Below are positions 1 to 8,637 of a stretch of DNA of 64,000 nt, piece after piece (position 1 is the stretch's first letter; each line of letters opens with the position of its first letter). The translations under genes and the position numbers were made by a program. The stretch is from JAGVPT01 sp035505655 (GTDB taxonomy: Bacteria; Bacteroidota; Ignavibacteria; UBA10030; UBA8401). The notes under the pieces are model-generated. The model searched no databases. It saw only the letters and a program-made list of their open reading frames with translations, and had not been told where the DNA came from. The stretch covers positions 5,538-69,537 of the forward strand of contig DATJQP010000056.1 in assembly GCA_035505655.1 (NCBI GenBank), in the 5' to 3' direction.

Positions 1-37
1 GTTTGTCGTCAGGTGAGTGCATCCTTGGGCTCGTCAC

Positions 38-79
38 AAAAAAAACATCACGGACGTTCGAGACGCTGGTCCGTGATGT
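38..79 (-). terminator. Intrinsic terminator of the xseA-dxs-oxidoreductase operon
   Basis: Read on the minus strand this is a perfect 11-bp stem (45-55 pairing with 69-79, ACATCACGGAC type) with a 13-nt loop, followed by a run of eight T (38-45 on the plus strand is all A). It lies just past the stop codon of the oxidoreductase gene at 101, so it should end the minus-strand operon. Confidence 0.85.
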
Positions 80-100
80 CGTCTGCACATACTGGGTATG

Positions 101-1105
101 TTACTTGAAATGGATTTCCCGCTTCTTTGCCGCCGACTGGTATATCGCATCGACAATCTTCATCCGCTGCACCGCCTCGTCCGCCGTCGAGATCACCGGA
201 TGGATGCCGCGAACACAACCGACGAAATGCTTCAGCTCGTTTTCAAACGAGCGCCGGAACATGTTCGCCGTATCGTCTGACTTTGTCGGGGTGACATTGA
301 CAATATTTCCGTGCATCTCCCGGTGGATCTTCAGCGGGTTGAGTTTTGCACTCCCTTTATCGCCGTAGATGTTGCAGTAAAAGAGTTCGTTTTCGATGTA
401 GAAGCTCCAGCTTACTTCGACCGTGATCGTCGCTCCGTTCTTCATGAAGAGGAAAACCGCTGCTGAGTCCTCGACCCCCGGCGTGGCGTGCGAGTAGTTG
501 GAGGCGTTTACCCGTAGCACCTCCGGATATCCGGTCATCCAGAGCGCAAGGTCAAGCATGACGATCCCAAGGTCGAGGAAGACACCCCCTCCCGATTGCT
601 CTTTGTGTCCCATCCATGAACTGTGGTCGGTGAGCTTCTTCAGCCATCCCGCCTTGACATAGAAAACCTTCCCGAGCTCTTCATTCTCAATGAAGCTTCT
701 CAGGATCATCGTGTCGGGCCGGAACCGGCTGTTCATCCCGACCATCACCTTCCTCTTCGCCTTCTTCGCCGCTTCGGCAATCGAGACGGCTTCCAGGTAC
801 TTCCGGGCGATCGGCTTCTCTACAAAAATATCCTTCTTTGCTTCAAGGCAGGCGATCGCTACATCCTTGTGCGCGTTTGTCGTCGCGCAGATATCGACGG
901 CGTCGAGCTCCTCGGAGGCGAGCATCTCATGGACGTCCCCGTAGTATCGCTTGATGCCGTACTTCTCCGCGAGCGTGCGTGCACGGGATTTGTCTTTATC
1001 GCACACACAGGCGATTGTTGCGTCTGGGACTTTCGTAAGGATTGGAAGGTGGAAGACCTGCGCGATCCATCCGAGCCCGACGATACCGATTCTTGCTTTA
1101 TCCAT
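101..1105 (-). CDS. Gfo/Idh/MocA family NAD(P)-dependent oxidoreductase
   Basis: A 334-residue protein with the family's two parts. The N-terminal Rossmann domain opens with GIVGLGWIAQ (about residues 7-16) and has EKPIAR, whose Lys is the family's catalytic or substrate-contacting residue. The C-terminal half (from about 125) is the mixed alpha/beta substrate domain. Members oxidise or reduce sugars, inositols and related polyols; the substrate cannot be read from sequence. The gene starts 27 bases after dxs and is last in the xseA-xseB-dxs run, ending in a strong terminator. No role in isoprenoid synthesis is implied; the linkage may only be co-transcription. Confidence 0.85.
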   Translation of the reverse strand: MDKARIGIVGLGWIAQVFHLPILTKVPDATIACVCDKDKSRARTLAEKYGIKRYYGDVHEMLASEELDAVDICATTNAHKDVAIACLEAKKDIFVEKPIARKYLEAVSIAEAAKKAKRKVMVGMNSRFRPDTMILRSFIENEELGKVFYVKAGWLKKLTDHSSWMGHKEQSGGGVFLDLGIVMLDLALWMTGYPEVLRVNASNYSHATPGVEDSAAVFLFMKNGATITVEVSWSFYIENELFYCNIYGDKGSAKLNPLKIHREMHGNIVNVTPTKSDDTANMFRRSFENELKHFVGCVRGIHPVISTADEAVQRMKIVDAIYQSAAKKREIHFK

Positions 1106-1132
1106 GGGTGTCGGTCGCAGAACGTGAAGTGC

Positions 1133-3091
1133 CTATAATGCCCGCCGCTCGGAGGTCTGAAGCCTCGTCGGATGCTCTTCGCAGAAAGACTTCACGACCT
1201 CGGCGATCCCCTGCGGGTCAAGACCGACCAGCTTCTGGAGTTCTGCCGGAGTGCCGTGTTCAATGAATTTGTCGGGGATGCCATGAACCCGGACGTTGAT
1301 TCCCCTGTGACCCAGCGTCGAAAGAGCCTCAAGAACTCCGGCGCCGAATCCGCCATAGATCGTGTTCTCCTCGACGGTAACCACTCGGTCAAACTTGTCG
1401 ACGACGTGCTGGAGGAGCTTCATATCGATAGGCTTCGCGAATCGCATGTTGATCACCTCTGCGAGGATTCCCGCCTTCGCGAGGAGATCCGCCGCGACCA
1501 GTGAATTATGGACGATGGTTCCGAGAGTGAGAATCGCCACATCGTTCCCGGAGCGCAGGACCTCACCCTTGCCGATCTCAATTCTTTCGAAGCCCTTCTT
1601 CAACGGGACCCCCAGGGCATTGCCGCGCGGATAGCGGACTGCAATGGGGCCGCCCCGATACTCAACGGCGGTATAGACCATGTCGCGGAGCTCGCTCTCG
1701 TCCTTCGGCGCCATGATCACCATCCCCGGGACGCAACGCAGATAGGACAAGTCGAAATCTCCGTGATGCGTCGGTCCGTCGGCCCCCACGAGACCACCGC
1801 GGTCCAGCACGAACACGACGTGCAGGTTCTGCAGGGCTACATCATGGACAATCTGGTCGAACGCCCTCTGAAGAAATGTGGAATAGATCGCCGTCACGGG
1901 GATATACCCCTCCGTCGCGAGACCTGCCGCGAATGTCACCGCATGTTGCTCGGCGATACCGACATCGAAAAACCGATCGGGCATGGCCTTCTGAAGAGCC
2001 GTAAGGCCGGTGCCGTCCGGCATCGCCGCCGTGATCCCAACGGCCTTCGGATTTTGCCGGCAGATCTCGACGAGGGCATCTCCGAAAATGGTCGTGAAGG
2101 CGGGGGGCGCATTTGGCACCTTCGGGGAAATGCCGGTGACCTTGTCGAACGGAGTAACGCCGTGGAGGCGAGTCGCTTCACGCTCGGCGGGCCCGTAACC
2201 TTTCCCCTTTTCCGTGATCGCATGGATAAGGATAGGTCCCTTAAGGTCTTTGACGTGCCGGAACATTTCGACGAGCTTGACAACATTATGCCCGTTGAAC
2301 GGACCGAAGTACCTGAAGCCCAGCGCCTCGAAGAGCATTCCCGGTGTAATGACGGCCTTCAAGCCTTTTTCGAAATTCTGAGCCACCTGCCGGAGCCTGT
2401 CGCCGAAGGTGTCGAGTTTCCCTGTCAGGTCCCACACATTCGCCTTGAACTTGTTGTATCCCGGATGGGTAAGAACCTCGGCGAAGTAATCATGGAATGA
2501 CCAGAGCTTCGGCGCGACGGAGGAGAGAGAGACCATCCGGTTGTCGTTGAGGACGACAATCATGTCTTTCTTCAGGAGGCCCGCGTTGTTCATCGCTTCG
2601 TAGGCCATCCCGCCCGTGAGAGATCCGTCACCGACGATCGCAACAACTTTGAATTTTTCCTTCTTAAAGTCCCTGGCGGTGGCTACGCCGAGAGCCGCCG
2701 AGATGGCCGTGCTCGCATGCCCGGCCCCGAACGTATCGTACTCGCTCTCGTCCCTCCTTAGGAACCCGCTGATTCCGTGGAGTTGGCGAATGGTATGGAA
2801 CCGGCTCTTTCGTCCGGTGAGAATTTTGTGTGGATATGCCTGATGTCCGACGTCCCAGATAAGTTTGTCGACGGGGGTGTCAAAAACGTAATGGAGGGCG
2901 ACCGCCAGCTCAACCGCCCCCAACCCGGCACCAAGATGTCCCCCCGTCTTGGAAATGGAATCGACCAGAAATTCACGGATCTCCTTTGACAACGGACGAA
3001 GATCCTTCATCTCGAGGGTCCGCAGATCGGAGGGGGTGTTGATGCGATCGAGAAGATGAGTGCCGGAGGGCTGTGCCGAATTCTCGTTCAT
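1133..3091 (-). CDS. dxs: 1-deoxy-D-xylulose-5-phosphate synthase
   Basis: Condenses pyruvate and glyceraldehyde 3-phosphate to DXP, the first step of the MEP isoprenoid pathway; cytoplasmic, thiamine diphosphate dependent. The 652-residue product has the Dxs N-terminal motif VGHQAYPHKILTGR, the ThDP motif GDGSLTGG...NNAG, the DRGGLVGADGPTHHG segment of the transketolase pyrimidine domain and RYPRG. I chose the ATG at 3091, which overlaps the xseB stop (ATGA), over an upstream in-frame start at 3178 inside xseB that would add 29 unrelated residues. The xseB-dxs linkage is common in bacteria; ispA, often between them, is absent here. Confidence 0.95.
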   Translation of the reverse strand: MNENSAQPSGTHLLDRINTPSDLRTLEMKDLRPLSKEIREFLVDSISKTGGHLGAGLGAVELAVALHYVFDTPVDKLIWDVGHQAYPHKILTGRKSRFHTIRQLHGISGFLRRDESEYDTFGAGHASTAISAALGVATARDFKKEKFKVVAIVGDGSLTGGMAYEAMNNAGLLKKDMIVVLNDNRMVSLSSVAPKLWSFHDYFAEVLTHPGYNKFKANVWDLTGKLDTFGDRLRQVAQNFEKGLKAVITPGMLFEALGFRYFGPFNGHNVVKLVEMFRHVKDLKGPILIHAITEKGKGYGPAEREATRLHGVTPFDKVTGISPKVPNAPPAFTTIFGDALVEICRQNPKAVGITAAMPDGTGLTALQKAMPDRFFDVGIAEQHAVTFAAGLATEGYIPVTAIYSTFLQRAFDQIVHDVALQNLHVVFVLDRGGLVGADGPTHHGDFDLSYLRCVPGMVIMAPKDESELRDMVYTAVEYRGGPIAVRYPRGNALGVPLKKGFERIEIGKGEVLRSGNDVAILTLGTIVHNSLVAADLLAKAGILAEVINMRFAKPIDMKLLQHVVDKFDRVVTVEENTIYGGFGAGVLEALSTLGHRGINVRVHGIPDKFIEHGTPAELQKLVGLDPQGIAEVVKSFCEEHPTRLQTSERRAL

Positions 3092-3327
3092 TCGAAATCC
3101 ACCAATTCTATTTTGTTGCTCGCATCTTTGCTGAGCTTTTTGACCTTCAATTCCGCCTTTGAGAGCGTATCCATGCACTCCTTCGACAATGCAATTCCCT
3201 CCTCATAGAGAGCGATGGCGTTCTCAAGGGGAACCTCTCCCTGTTCGAGCGATTCAACGATTTTCTCGAGACGGGCTAGGGATTGCTCAAACGATGGTTT
3301 CGAAGATTCTTTCTTGGCTGCAGCCAT
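3088..3327 (-). CDS. xseB: Exodeoxyribonuclease VII small subunit
   Basis: A 79-residue helical protein matching XseB in length and in its core (FEQSLARLEKIVESLEQGEV, then L..A..LYEEGI.L...C...L..AE.KV). Together with XseA it forms exonuclease VII, which degrades single-stranded DNA from both ends. The gene starts 2 bases after the xseA stop and overlaps dxs by 4 bases, so the three genes are translationally coupled. Confidence 0.93.
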   Translation of the reverse strand: MAAAKKESSKPSFEQSLARLEKIVESLEQGEVPLENAIALYEEGIALSKECMDTLSKAELKVKKLSKDASNKIELVDFE

Positions 3328-3329
3328 AT

Positions 3330-4538
3330 TCAGCGAGGTTTCTTATGTACCGTGACGACCGTTGACTCCGCTCTCCCGTCATGAAAAGCAATGGAGAGCC
3401 GGTCCCCTTCCGAGAGCCCCACAGCAGCAGGGACAATCTTTCCGCCGCGGTAGATGATCGTAAAGCCTCTTTTCAGGATAAGCTCGGGATCAAGTGATGC
3501 TGCCCGTTTTCCCAGCGATTCCGCCCTGTAACGGAGCGCTTCCATAGCACGAAGGATCCCCCCCCGCAACCGGCGCTCCAGGTCATCGACTGTCTGGCTT
3601 CTCTCCCGCACAAGGTCGAGCGGGCGATTCAACGAATAGCTTTTCAGCAGGGACTGAACCTGCTCCTTCCCGGTGTTGATCCGAGCCGCGATCGCAGTTC
3701 CGACAGTATATGAAAAACTGCGAAGAATATCAATGATTTCACCCCTCTCCCTCACCACCAGTTCTGCCGCGGCCGATGGGGTCGGCGCCCGCAAATCGGC
3801 GACAAAATCGCTGATACTGAAATCCACTTCATGCCCTACGGCACTCACGACAGGAATCGCGGATGCGTAGATGGCGCGGGCCACAGTCTCCTCGTTGAAG
3901 GCCCACAGGTCTTCGAGAGAGCCGCCCCCTCTTCCGACAATCATGAGGTCGATTCCCGGGAGATTGTTGAGATCCCGGATGGCTTCGGCAATCTCTTCGG
4001 CGGCACCGATTCCCTGCACTTTCACCGGAGCAACGATGACCTCGAGTGCGGGAAACCTCCGTTGCAAGACCGTGAGGATGTCATGGATCGCAGCCCCCGT
4101 GGGAGAAGTAACGACGGCGATCGTTGACGGATACTTGGGAAGGGGCCGCTTATGGCTCTCGTCGAAGAGTCCCTCGGCTTTCAGTTTCTCTTTCAATCTG
4201 TCGAAGGCCAGCTGGAGCGCGCCGACGCCGAGAGGCTGAATCTGCAGACAGTCGATCTGATAATTCCCTCTCGGCTCGTACACCGTAATATTTCCACGGA
4301 CCAGGACCTTCATCCCGTCGGAGGGGCGGAACAAGAGCTGTCCAACCCTGCTCCGCCACATCACGGCTGAGAGCTGCGAACCTTCGTCTTTCAGAGTAAA
4401 ATAGAAATGGCCGGAAGTATGAATTTTGCTGTTGGAGATCTCCCCCTGGACCCAGACCTCCGCGAAACCCCTTTCGAGGACGCTCTTGATGCGGCGAGTG
4501 AGCTCTGTAACGGTGAGTGCGGTGGGCGTTTCCTTCAT
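3330..4538 (-). CDS. xseA: Exodeoxyribonuclease VII large subunit
   Basis: Catalytic subunit of exonuclease VII. The 402-residue product has an N-terminal OB fold (about 1-95; V.GEISN.K.H.SGH.YF.LKD) and the XseA nuclease domain with RGGGS-type motif (IVGRGGGSLEDLWAFNEE), PVVSAVGHE and DLRAPTPSAAAE. I use the ATG at 4538 (MKETPTALTV); the alternative is a TTG three codons upstream, lying inside the -10 region. No Shine-Dalgarno is visible before this ATG, and the predicted transcription start falls on or next to it, so a leaderless message is possible. First gene of xseA-xseB-dxs-oxidoreductase. Confidence 0.94.
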   Translation of the reverse strand: MKETPTALTVTELTRRIKSVLERGFAEVWVQGEISNSKIHTSGHFYFTLKDEGSQLSAVMWRSRVGQLLFRPSDGMKVLVRGNITVYEPRGNYQIDCLQIQPLGVGALQLAFDRLKEKLKAEGLFDESHKRPLPKYPSTIAVVTSPTGAAIHDILTVLQRRFPALEVIVAPVKVQGIGAAEEIAEAIRDLNNLPGIDLMIVGRGGGSLEDLWAFNEETVARAIYASAIPVVSAVGHEVDFSISDFVADLRAPTPSAAAELVVRERGEIIDILRSFSYTVGTAIAARINTGKEQVQSLLKSYSLNRPLDLVRERSQTVDDLERRLRGGILRAMEALRYRAESLGKRAASLDPELILKRGFTIIYRGGKIVPAAVGLSEGDRLSIAFHDGRAESTVVTVHKKPR

Positions 4539-4545
4539 AGAGTGC

Positions 4546-4573
4546 AATATACTTCAAATCCAACGGATATCAA
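4546..4573 (-). promoter_or_regulatory. Promoter of the xseA operon, possibly leaderless
   Basis: On the minus strand: TTGATA (4568-4573), 16-bp spacer, TATATT (4546-4551). Only seven bases separate the -10 box from the xseA ATG at 4538, so the start site would be at or beside the A of ATG. It faces away from the bshB1 promoter. Confidence 0.6.
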
Positions 4574-4661
4574 AAGGGATCTGAGCGTAATCGGCCTGTG
4601 AGTTGGGCGCATTCATTTTCATAGTGTCAAGGAGGATTCAAATTGAGTCACCCTCGGCACT

Positions 4662-4690
4662 TTGCAGCAATCACTTACATTTTCTATATT
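4662..4690 (+). promoter_or_regulatory. Promoter of bshB1
   Basis: TTGCAG (4662-4667), 17-bp spacer, TATATT (4685-4690). Predicted start near 4697, leaving a leader of about 12 bases that holds GGAGGAG (4701-4707) before the ATG at 4709. Confidence 0.65.
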
Positions 4691-4708
4691 GCCAAACACG
4701 GAGGAGCT

Positions 4709-5428
4709 ATGCAACTGGATATTCTTGCTATCGGTGCGCATCCCGATGATGTGGAGCTTGCCTGCGGCGCGACCGTCGCCCTTATGGTGCGCGCCGGAAA
4801 GAGAGTTGGAATACTGGATCTGACGGACGGGGAGCTCGGGACTCGTGGGTCACGGGAGATACGAAAACGGGAGGCTGCCGAGTCGGCCCGCGTTCTCGAT
4901 GTAGAAATCAGGAGCAGGCTTGGACTTCCGGACGGGAACATTGAGGTGAGCCGGAAGAACATCCTTAAAGTCGTCGAAGTCGTTCGCACCTTTCGCCCGG
5001 CCGTCCTGCTCTTCCCCCATTCCTTGGAACGGCATCCCGACCATGAGCACGCCCATCGCCTTTGCAGGGAGGCATGGTTTCTCGCAGGGCTGGAAAAGAT
5101 AAAGACGGTCGTTCGCGGCAAAGGGCAAGAACCCCATCGACCAAAGAAATACTTTCACTACATGCAGAAGTACGAGTTTTCGCCGTCATTTATCGTTGAT
5201 GTTTCAAGTATCTACAACGCCAAAAGCATTGCTTTGGCTGCCTTCAAATCCCAGTTCTACAACCCGAAAAGCAAGGAACGGGAGACCCTCCTCTCCTCAC
5301 GGCTCTTTCTGCAATCCATTGAGGCGAGAGACAGGCACTTTGGAAGCCTCATTAATGCGGAGTTTGGAGAGCCTTTCTTCTCAGTGGAGCCGCTAAGAAT
5401 TCGATCACTATCTGACCTGGTGGATTAA
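4709..5428 (+). CDS. bshB1: Bacillithiol biosynthesis deacetylase BshB1
   Basis: A 239-residue LmbE/PIG-L family zinc deacetylase. It should remove the acetyl group from GlcNAc-malate, giving GlcN-malate for bacillithiol, the low-molecular-weight thiol of many Bacteroidota and Firmicutes. Zinc motif AHPDDVE lies at residues 11-17; GELGTRGS and the second metal/catalytic region PHSLERHPDHEHA are present, as is the HYMQ segment typical of BshB1. The ATG at 4709 has GGAGG 8 bases upstream and gives the canonical N-terminus. A TTG at 4643 with its own AGGAGG would add 22 residues but lies upstream of the predicted transcription start. bshA and bshC are not in the window. Confidence 0.88.
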   Translation: MQLDILAIGAHPDDVELACGATVALMVRAGKRVGILDLTDGELGTRGSREIRKREAAESARVLDVEIRSRLGLPDGNIEVSRKNILKVVEVVRTFRPAVLLFPHSLERHPDHEHAHRLCREAWFLAGLEKIKTVVRGKGQEPHRPKKYFHYMQKYEFSPSFIVDVSSIYNAKSIALAAFKSQFYNPKSKERETLLSSRLFLQSIEARDRHFGSLINAEFGEPFFSVEPLRIRSLSDLVD

Positions 5429-5457
5429 TGATCGGATGGATGTTCAATTTTTCCCGA

Positions 5458-5487
5458 GGGCGGGGAAGCAAGCCCCTTTTCTTTCTC
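5458..5487 (+). terminator. Probable terminator of bshB1
   Basis: A short GC stem (GGGG 5462-5465 with CCCC 5473-5476, loop of 7) followed by TTTTCTTTCT. It lies about 30 bases past the bshB1 stop and ahead of the copper island. The stem is short, so efficiency is uncertain. Confidence 0.45.
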
Positions 5488-5568
5488 AGCATTGAGACGG
5501 CATCTCGTTGCCTTCGCGCAAAAGATTGAACTTCCTCTGCGGCACGTTTGTTGTTATCCACAGTAGCG

Positions 5569-5982
5569 ATGGTCGAACTTAGAAGACATATCCGTTTCGT
5601 CCCTTTGGCGATCGCCCTTTTCTTCCTCGCGAATACGGGCTTCACCGAAGTCGTCACTACTTGTTCCATGACTAGTACGGGGTCGCAGACCTGCTGTGCA
5701 GGTGCCGATCAGAAAGCTTCAAAGGGAGATGACAGCTCCCTTTCGCTCTCTGGAAAAGACTGCCACACCAGAACCCTGGCAGGAGGGCTGGCAGACCGTC
5801 CGGCAGTTATCGAAAGAACGGGGAGCTTCCCGGTTCTCAAAGTGCTGCCGGTGGTGCACTCTCCCGGAACCGAGTTCTGGTCAGTAAGAAATATTCCTTC
5901 CCTCAACCTCTCAACGAGATACCAAACCGCTTCTCCCCCTTCGACGGAGAAGTGTCTCCTCCTCTCCACTCTTCTGATCTAG
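5569..5982 (+). CDS. Small secreted Cys-containing protein at the head of the copper-efflux operon
   Basis: I do not recognise the family. From the ATG at 5569 it is 137 residues: a basic start (MVELRRHIRF), a hydrophobic segment to about residue 24, then TTCSMTSTGSQTCCAG and DCHTRT, which give Cys at about 32, 42, 43 and 65. The C-terminus is hydrophobic (CLLLSTLLI). The Cys/Met/His content, likely export and position 79 bases ahead of a TolC-CusB-CusA operon suggest a periplasmic metal-handling or sensing role; that is inference. No good Shine-Dalgarno precedes the ATG; a TTG start at 5548 is an alternative. Confidence 0.6.
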   Translation: MVELRRHIRFVPLAIALFFLANTGFTEVVTTCSMTSTGSQTCCAGADQKASKGDDSSLSLSGKDCHTRTLAGGLADRPAVIERTGSFPVLKVLPVVHSPGTEFWSVRNIPSLNLSTRYQTASPPSTEKCLLLSTLLI

Positions 5983-6061
5983 TACTCCAGGATCCTGTTT
6001 TTTCACAGCTCCTTTGTAGGCGCTGCTCTACCCTATTGTGTCCAGGAAACTCGGAGCATCT

Positions 6062-7342
6062 ATGTCAAAGCATGTATTCTTGTGCCTCTTCCTACTTACA
6101 CCTGAGTTGTGCTTCGGCGCGGGAAATATCAAAGCCGAGAGCATCGCGGCGATGATCCAGGAAGCCTTGGCAAACAACCCGGAGATTCGATCGGCGTCGG
6201 CCAGAATCAAGATGACGGATCAGCTTGTCCCTCAGGCATCTTCATTGGACGATCCGGAGATCTCCTTTCAGTTGATGGAAATTCCCGGTTTTCAGTTCGA
6301 CCGCGCGATGTACGCAAACCTCGGCATCGAACAGATGATCCCTTATCCTGCGAAACTCGGCAAGAGGAAGGCGATCGCTTCAGTCGAAGGCGAACACGCC
6401 CGCCGCGAACGGGGTGAGCTTGTCCTTCGCGTAATTGCGCAGCTCAAAGTTGATTATGCAATGCTCTGGTTTTCCCGCGTCTCGCTGGATCTCAACAGGG
6501 AGAATCAGAAGCTGCTCCAGCAGGTCCTTCAACTCGCGCGCACGCAATACTCCGCCGGAAAAGCAACTCAACAGGAAGTTCTTCGCGCGAACATCGAGCT
6601 CGAGCGGTTGCGCACCGACGAACGCTCCATTGAAAGTGATGCCTCCAAATCCGAAGCAATGTTAAGGGCGGCTCTGAATCGCCCCTCATCCGCCTCGATC
6701 GGGGATGTCGAGCTCCCCCCCTTTCTCCCTCTCCCGTACACGTCCATGGAATTGATCGAATTTGCGAGGAACCATCGCCCGATGGTCATCAACGATTCGC
6801 TGAGCGTCGTCGAGAGTGGGCTGAAAGTGGGATTGATGAACGAAGAGTATATCCCCGACTTCAGCGTCTCGCTCCAATATGTGACGTATCCGGGATATAC
6901 GCGGTCAACCTGGACCGCGATGGTCGGAGTCAGCATCCCCTTCGCGCCGTGGACTCTCTCGAAGTCGTCTGCGAAGGTCCAGGAAGCCGCCGCCGAGGAA
7001 GAGATGAACCAGGCTGCATTCGATGCGACTCAAAACATGGTGAACGCCGGAATCCAGGAGGCCTACTCCAACGTCAGGTCGCTCGAATCGAAGGTTACTT
7101 CATTTACATCGACAATTCTGCCGGAGACTGAACAGGCACTTCAGGCAACCCTCGCCGATTATCAGACAGGCCGGACTTCATTCCTGATGCTTCTTGATAC
7201 CTATCGGATGAGTCAGGAGGTCAGGATGGAGGCTGCGATGGCACGAATGAACTACGAACGGGCAATTGCACTCCTGGAACAGCAGGTCGGAGTGATCGAT
7301 TTTTCTCATACGGCTCTCACGGGAGAGGAGATCGGACAATGA
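6062..7342 (+). CDS. TolC/CusC-family outer membrane efflux protein
   Basis: Outer membrane channel of a tripartite metal efflux pump. The 426-residue protein has a signal peptide (MSKHVFLCLFLLTPELCFG) and two outer-membrane-efflux repeats rich in coiled coil (about 90-200 and 280-420; for example ATLADYQTGRTSFLMLLDTYR). The ATG at 6062 has GGAG 7 bases upstream and begins the signal peptide; a GTG at 6038 would put eight residues in front of it. It overlaps the adaptor gene by 4 bases (ATGA) and so is coupled to it. Confidence 0.88.
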   Translation: MSKHVFLCLFLLTPELCFGAGNIKAESIAAMIQEALANNPEIRSASARIKMTDQLVPQASSLDDPEISFQLMEIPGFQFDRAMYANLGIEQMIPYPAKLGKRKAIASVEGEHARRERGELVLRVIAQLKVDYAMLWFSRVSLDLNRENQKLLQQVLQLARTQYSAGKATQQEVLRANIELERLRTDERSIESDASKSEAMLRAALNRPSSASIGDVELPPFLPLPYTSMELIEFARNHRPMVINDSLSVVESGLKVGLMNEEYIPDFSVSLQYVTYPGYTRSTWTAMVGVSIPFAPWTLSKSSAKVQEAAAEEEMNQAAFDATQNMVNAGIQEAYSNVRSLESKVTSFTSTILPETEQALQATLADYQTGRTSFLMLLDTYRMSQEVRMEAAMARMNYERAIALLEQQVGVIDFSHTALTGEEIGQ

Positions 7343-8637
7343 ATTATCCATGTATCAGCAACAGAAATTTCTTGAAGGTCTTTTTTATCGCGATGCTCGC
7401 GATCATCCTTATCGCTGGGTGCGAGTCGGGTCGGAAGCAGGCCGAACAGGCCACTCCGGGCTCCTCGGCGCCAACGGAATACTACACCTGCGTCATGCAC
7501 CCATCGATCCACAGCGATAAGCCGGGAGCTTGCCCCATCTGCGGAATGGCCCTCGTCCGAAGAACAACGGAAATCGAAGTCGCGGCGAACGACACGATGG
7601 ATCTTCGGCCCGTCTCGATTTCTCCCCGCGAGAGAATCCTCGCCAATGTGAGAAGCGATTCGGTTCGACGGGAAACTCTGAACCGGGAAATCGACGCCGT
7701 CGGCATTATCGATTTTGCGGAACCGAACCTGCGGCACATTACGATGCGATTCAGCGGGAGGCTCGACCGGCTCTTTCTCCAGTACACGGGCCAACAGGTC
7801 AAACGAGGAGACCCGGTGGCGCTGGTCTACAGCCCCGAGGCGATCTCCGCTCAGGAGGAGTTCATCCTGGCCCTCAAGTCGGTCGACGTGACCGGCGGAG
7901 AAGACTCGGTGATCGGACACACGCCGATGCTTCTCACCTCACAGTCTCAGGAGAAACTCCTCGAGCTCGGATTCTCATCTTCTCAGATAGAAACTCTCCG
8001 GAAAACGCGGAAGGTCGAGAGCCACGTGACGATTGTGTCGCCGATCTCAGGCACGGTCATCAAGAAATACGTGGACCCGCAGCATTATGCCGCGGAGGGA
8101 GAGGTCATTTATGATGTAGCCGATCTCTCAACGGTCTGGATGTACGCCGATGTTTACGAGCAGGACCTCCGTTTCGTCAAGGTAGGCCAGTTCGTTGACA
8201 TTTCCACCGACGCATACCCGGGTGAGTACTTTTCCGGCAGGGTGACCTTCATCGAGCCGGTGATGAATAGCGAGACCCGGACGGCGCGTATCAGGACCGA
8301 GTTCATTAATCACGAAGGAAAATTGAAACCGCAGATGTTCGTTTCCGTGCAGTTCTACCACGTAACGCCGGAAGCCCTCGTGATCCCCGCATCGTCGGTC
8401 CTCCGCACCGGCAAGAGGGATCTCGTGTGGGTGGAGGATCACCCCAATCTCTTTGTTCCGAGGATCGTTTCTCTCGGGAGCGACGCAGGGGATCTCGTCG
8501 AAGTATTGTCCGGACTTCGTGAGGGGGAGATGGTGGCTTCGAGCGGAGGATTTCTGATCGATTCAGAGAGCGAGTTGGATATCCCTGAACATCAATCCCC
8601 TGTTCCCCACGGAAACGGAAAAGAGGTCCACCAATGA
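7339..8637 (+). CDS. cusB: CusB-like periplasmic adaptor lipoprotein with heavy-metal-binding domain
   Basis: Membrane-fusion subunit (432 residues) linking the RND pump to the outer membrane channel. It has a lipoprotein signal with lipobox LIAGC (Cys28), then a small heavy-metal-binding domain of the YTCVMHP...CPICGM type (about 48-75), found in Cu(I)/Ag(I) adaptors. After this come the barrel-sandwich (lipoyl) halves and the beta-barrel (about 110-390). The gene overlaps tolC and cusA by 4 bases on each side. CusB is known to pass Cu(I)/Ag(I) to CusA; the fused domain may serve metal capture here. Confidence 0.88.
   Translation: MNYPCISNRNFLKVFFIAMLAIILIAGCESGRKQAEQATPGSSAPTEYYTCVMHPSIHSDKPGACPICGMALVRRTTEIEVAANDTMDLRPVSISPRERILANVRSDSVRRETLNREIDAVGIIDFAEPNLRHITMRFSGRLDRLFLQYTGQQVKRGDPVALVYSPEAISAQEEFILALKSVDVTGGEDSVIGHTPMLLTSQSQEKLLELGFSSSQIETLRKTRKVESHVTIVSPISGTVIKKYVDPQHYAAEGEVIYDVADLSTVWMYADVYEQDLRFVKVGQFVDISTDAYPGEYFSGRVTFIEPVMNSETRTARIRTEFINHEGKLKPQMFVSVQFYHVTPEALVIPASSVLRTGKRDLVWVEDHPNLFVPRIVSLGSDAGDLVEVLSGLREGEMVASSGGFLIDSESELDIPEHQSPVPHGNGKEVHQ

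Noticed and set aside
1508..2500. A 330-codon plus-strand frame
   Set aside because: Antisense to dxs, no recognisable domain.
4643..4708. Longer start of bshB1 from TTG with AGGAGG
   Set aside because: It would add 22 residues ahead of the canonical N-terminus and lies upstream of the predicted transcription start; kept only as an alternative.
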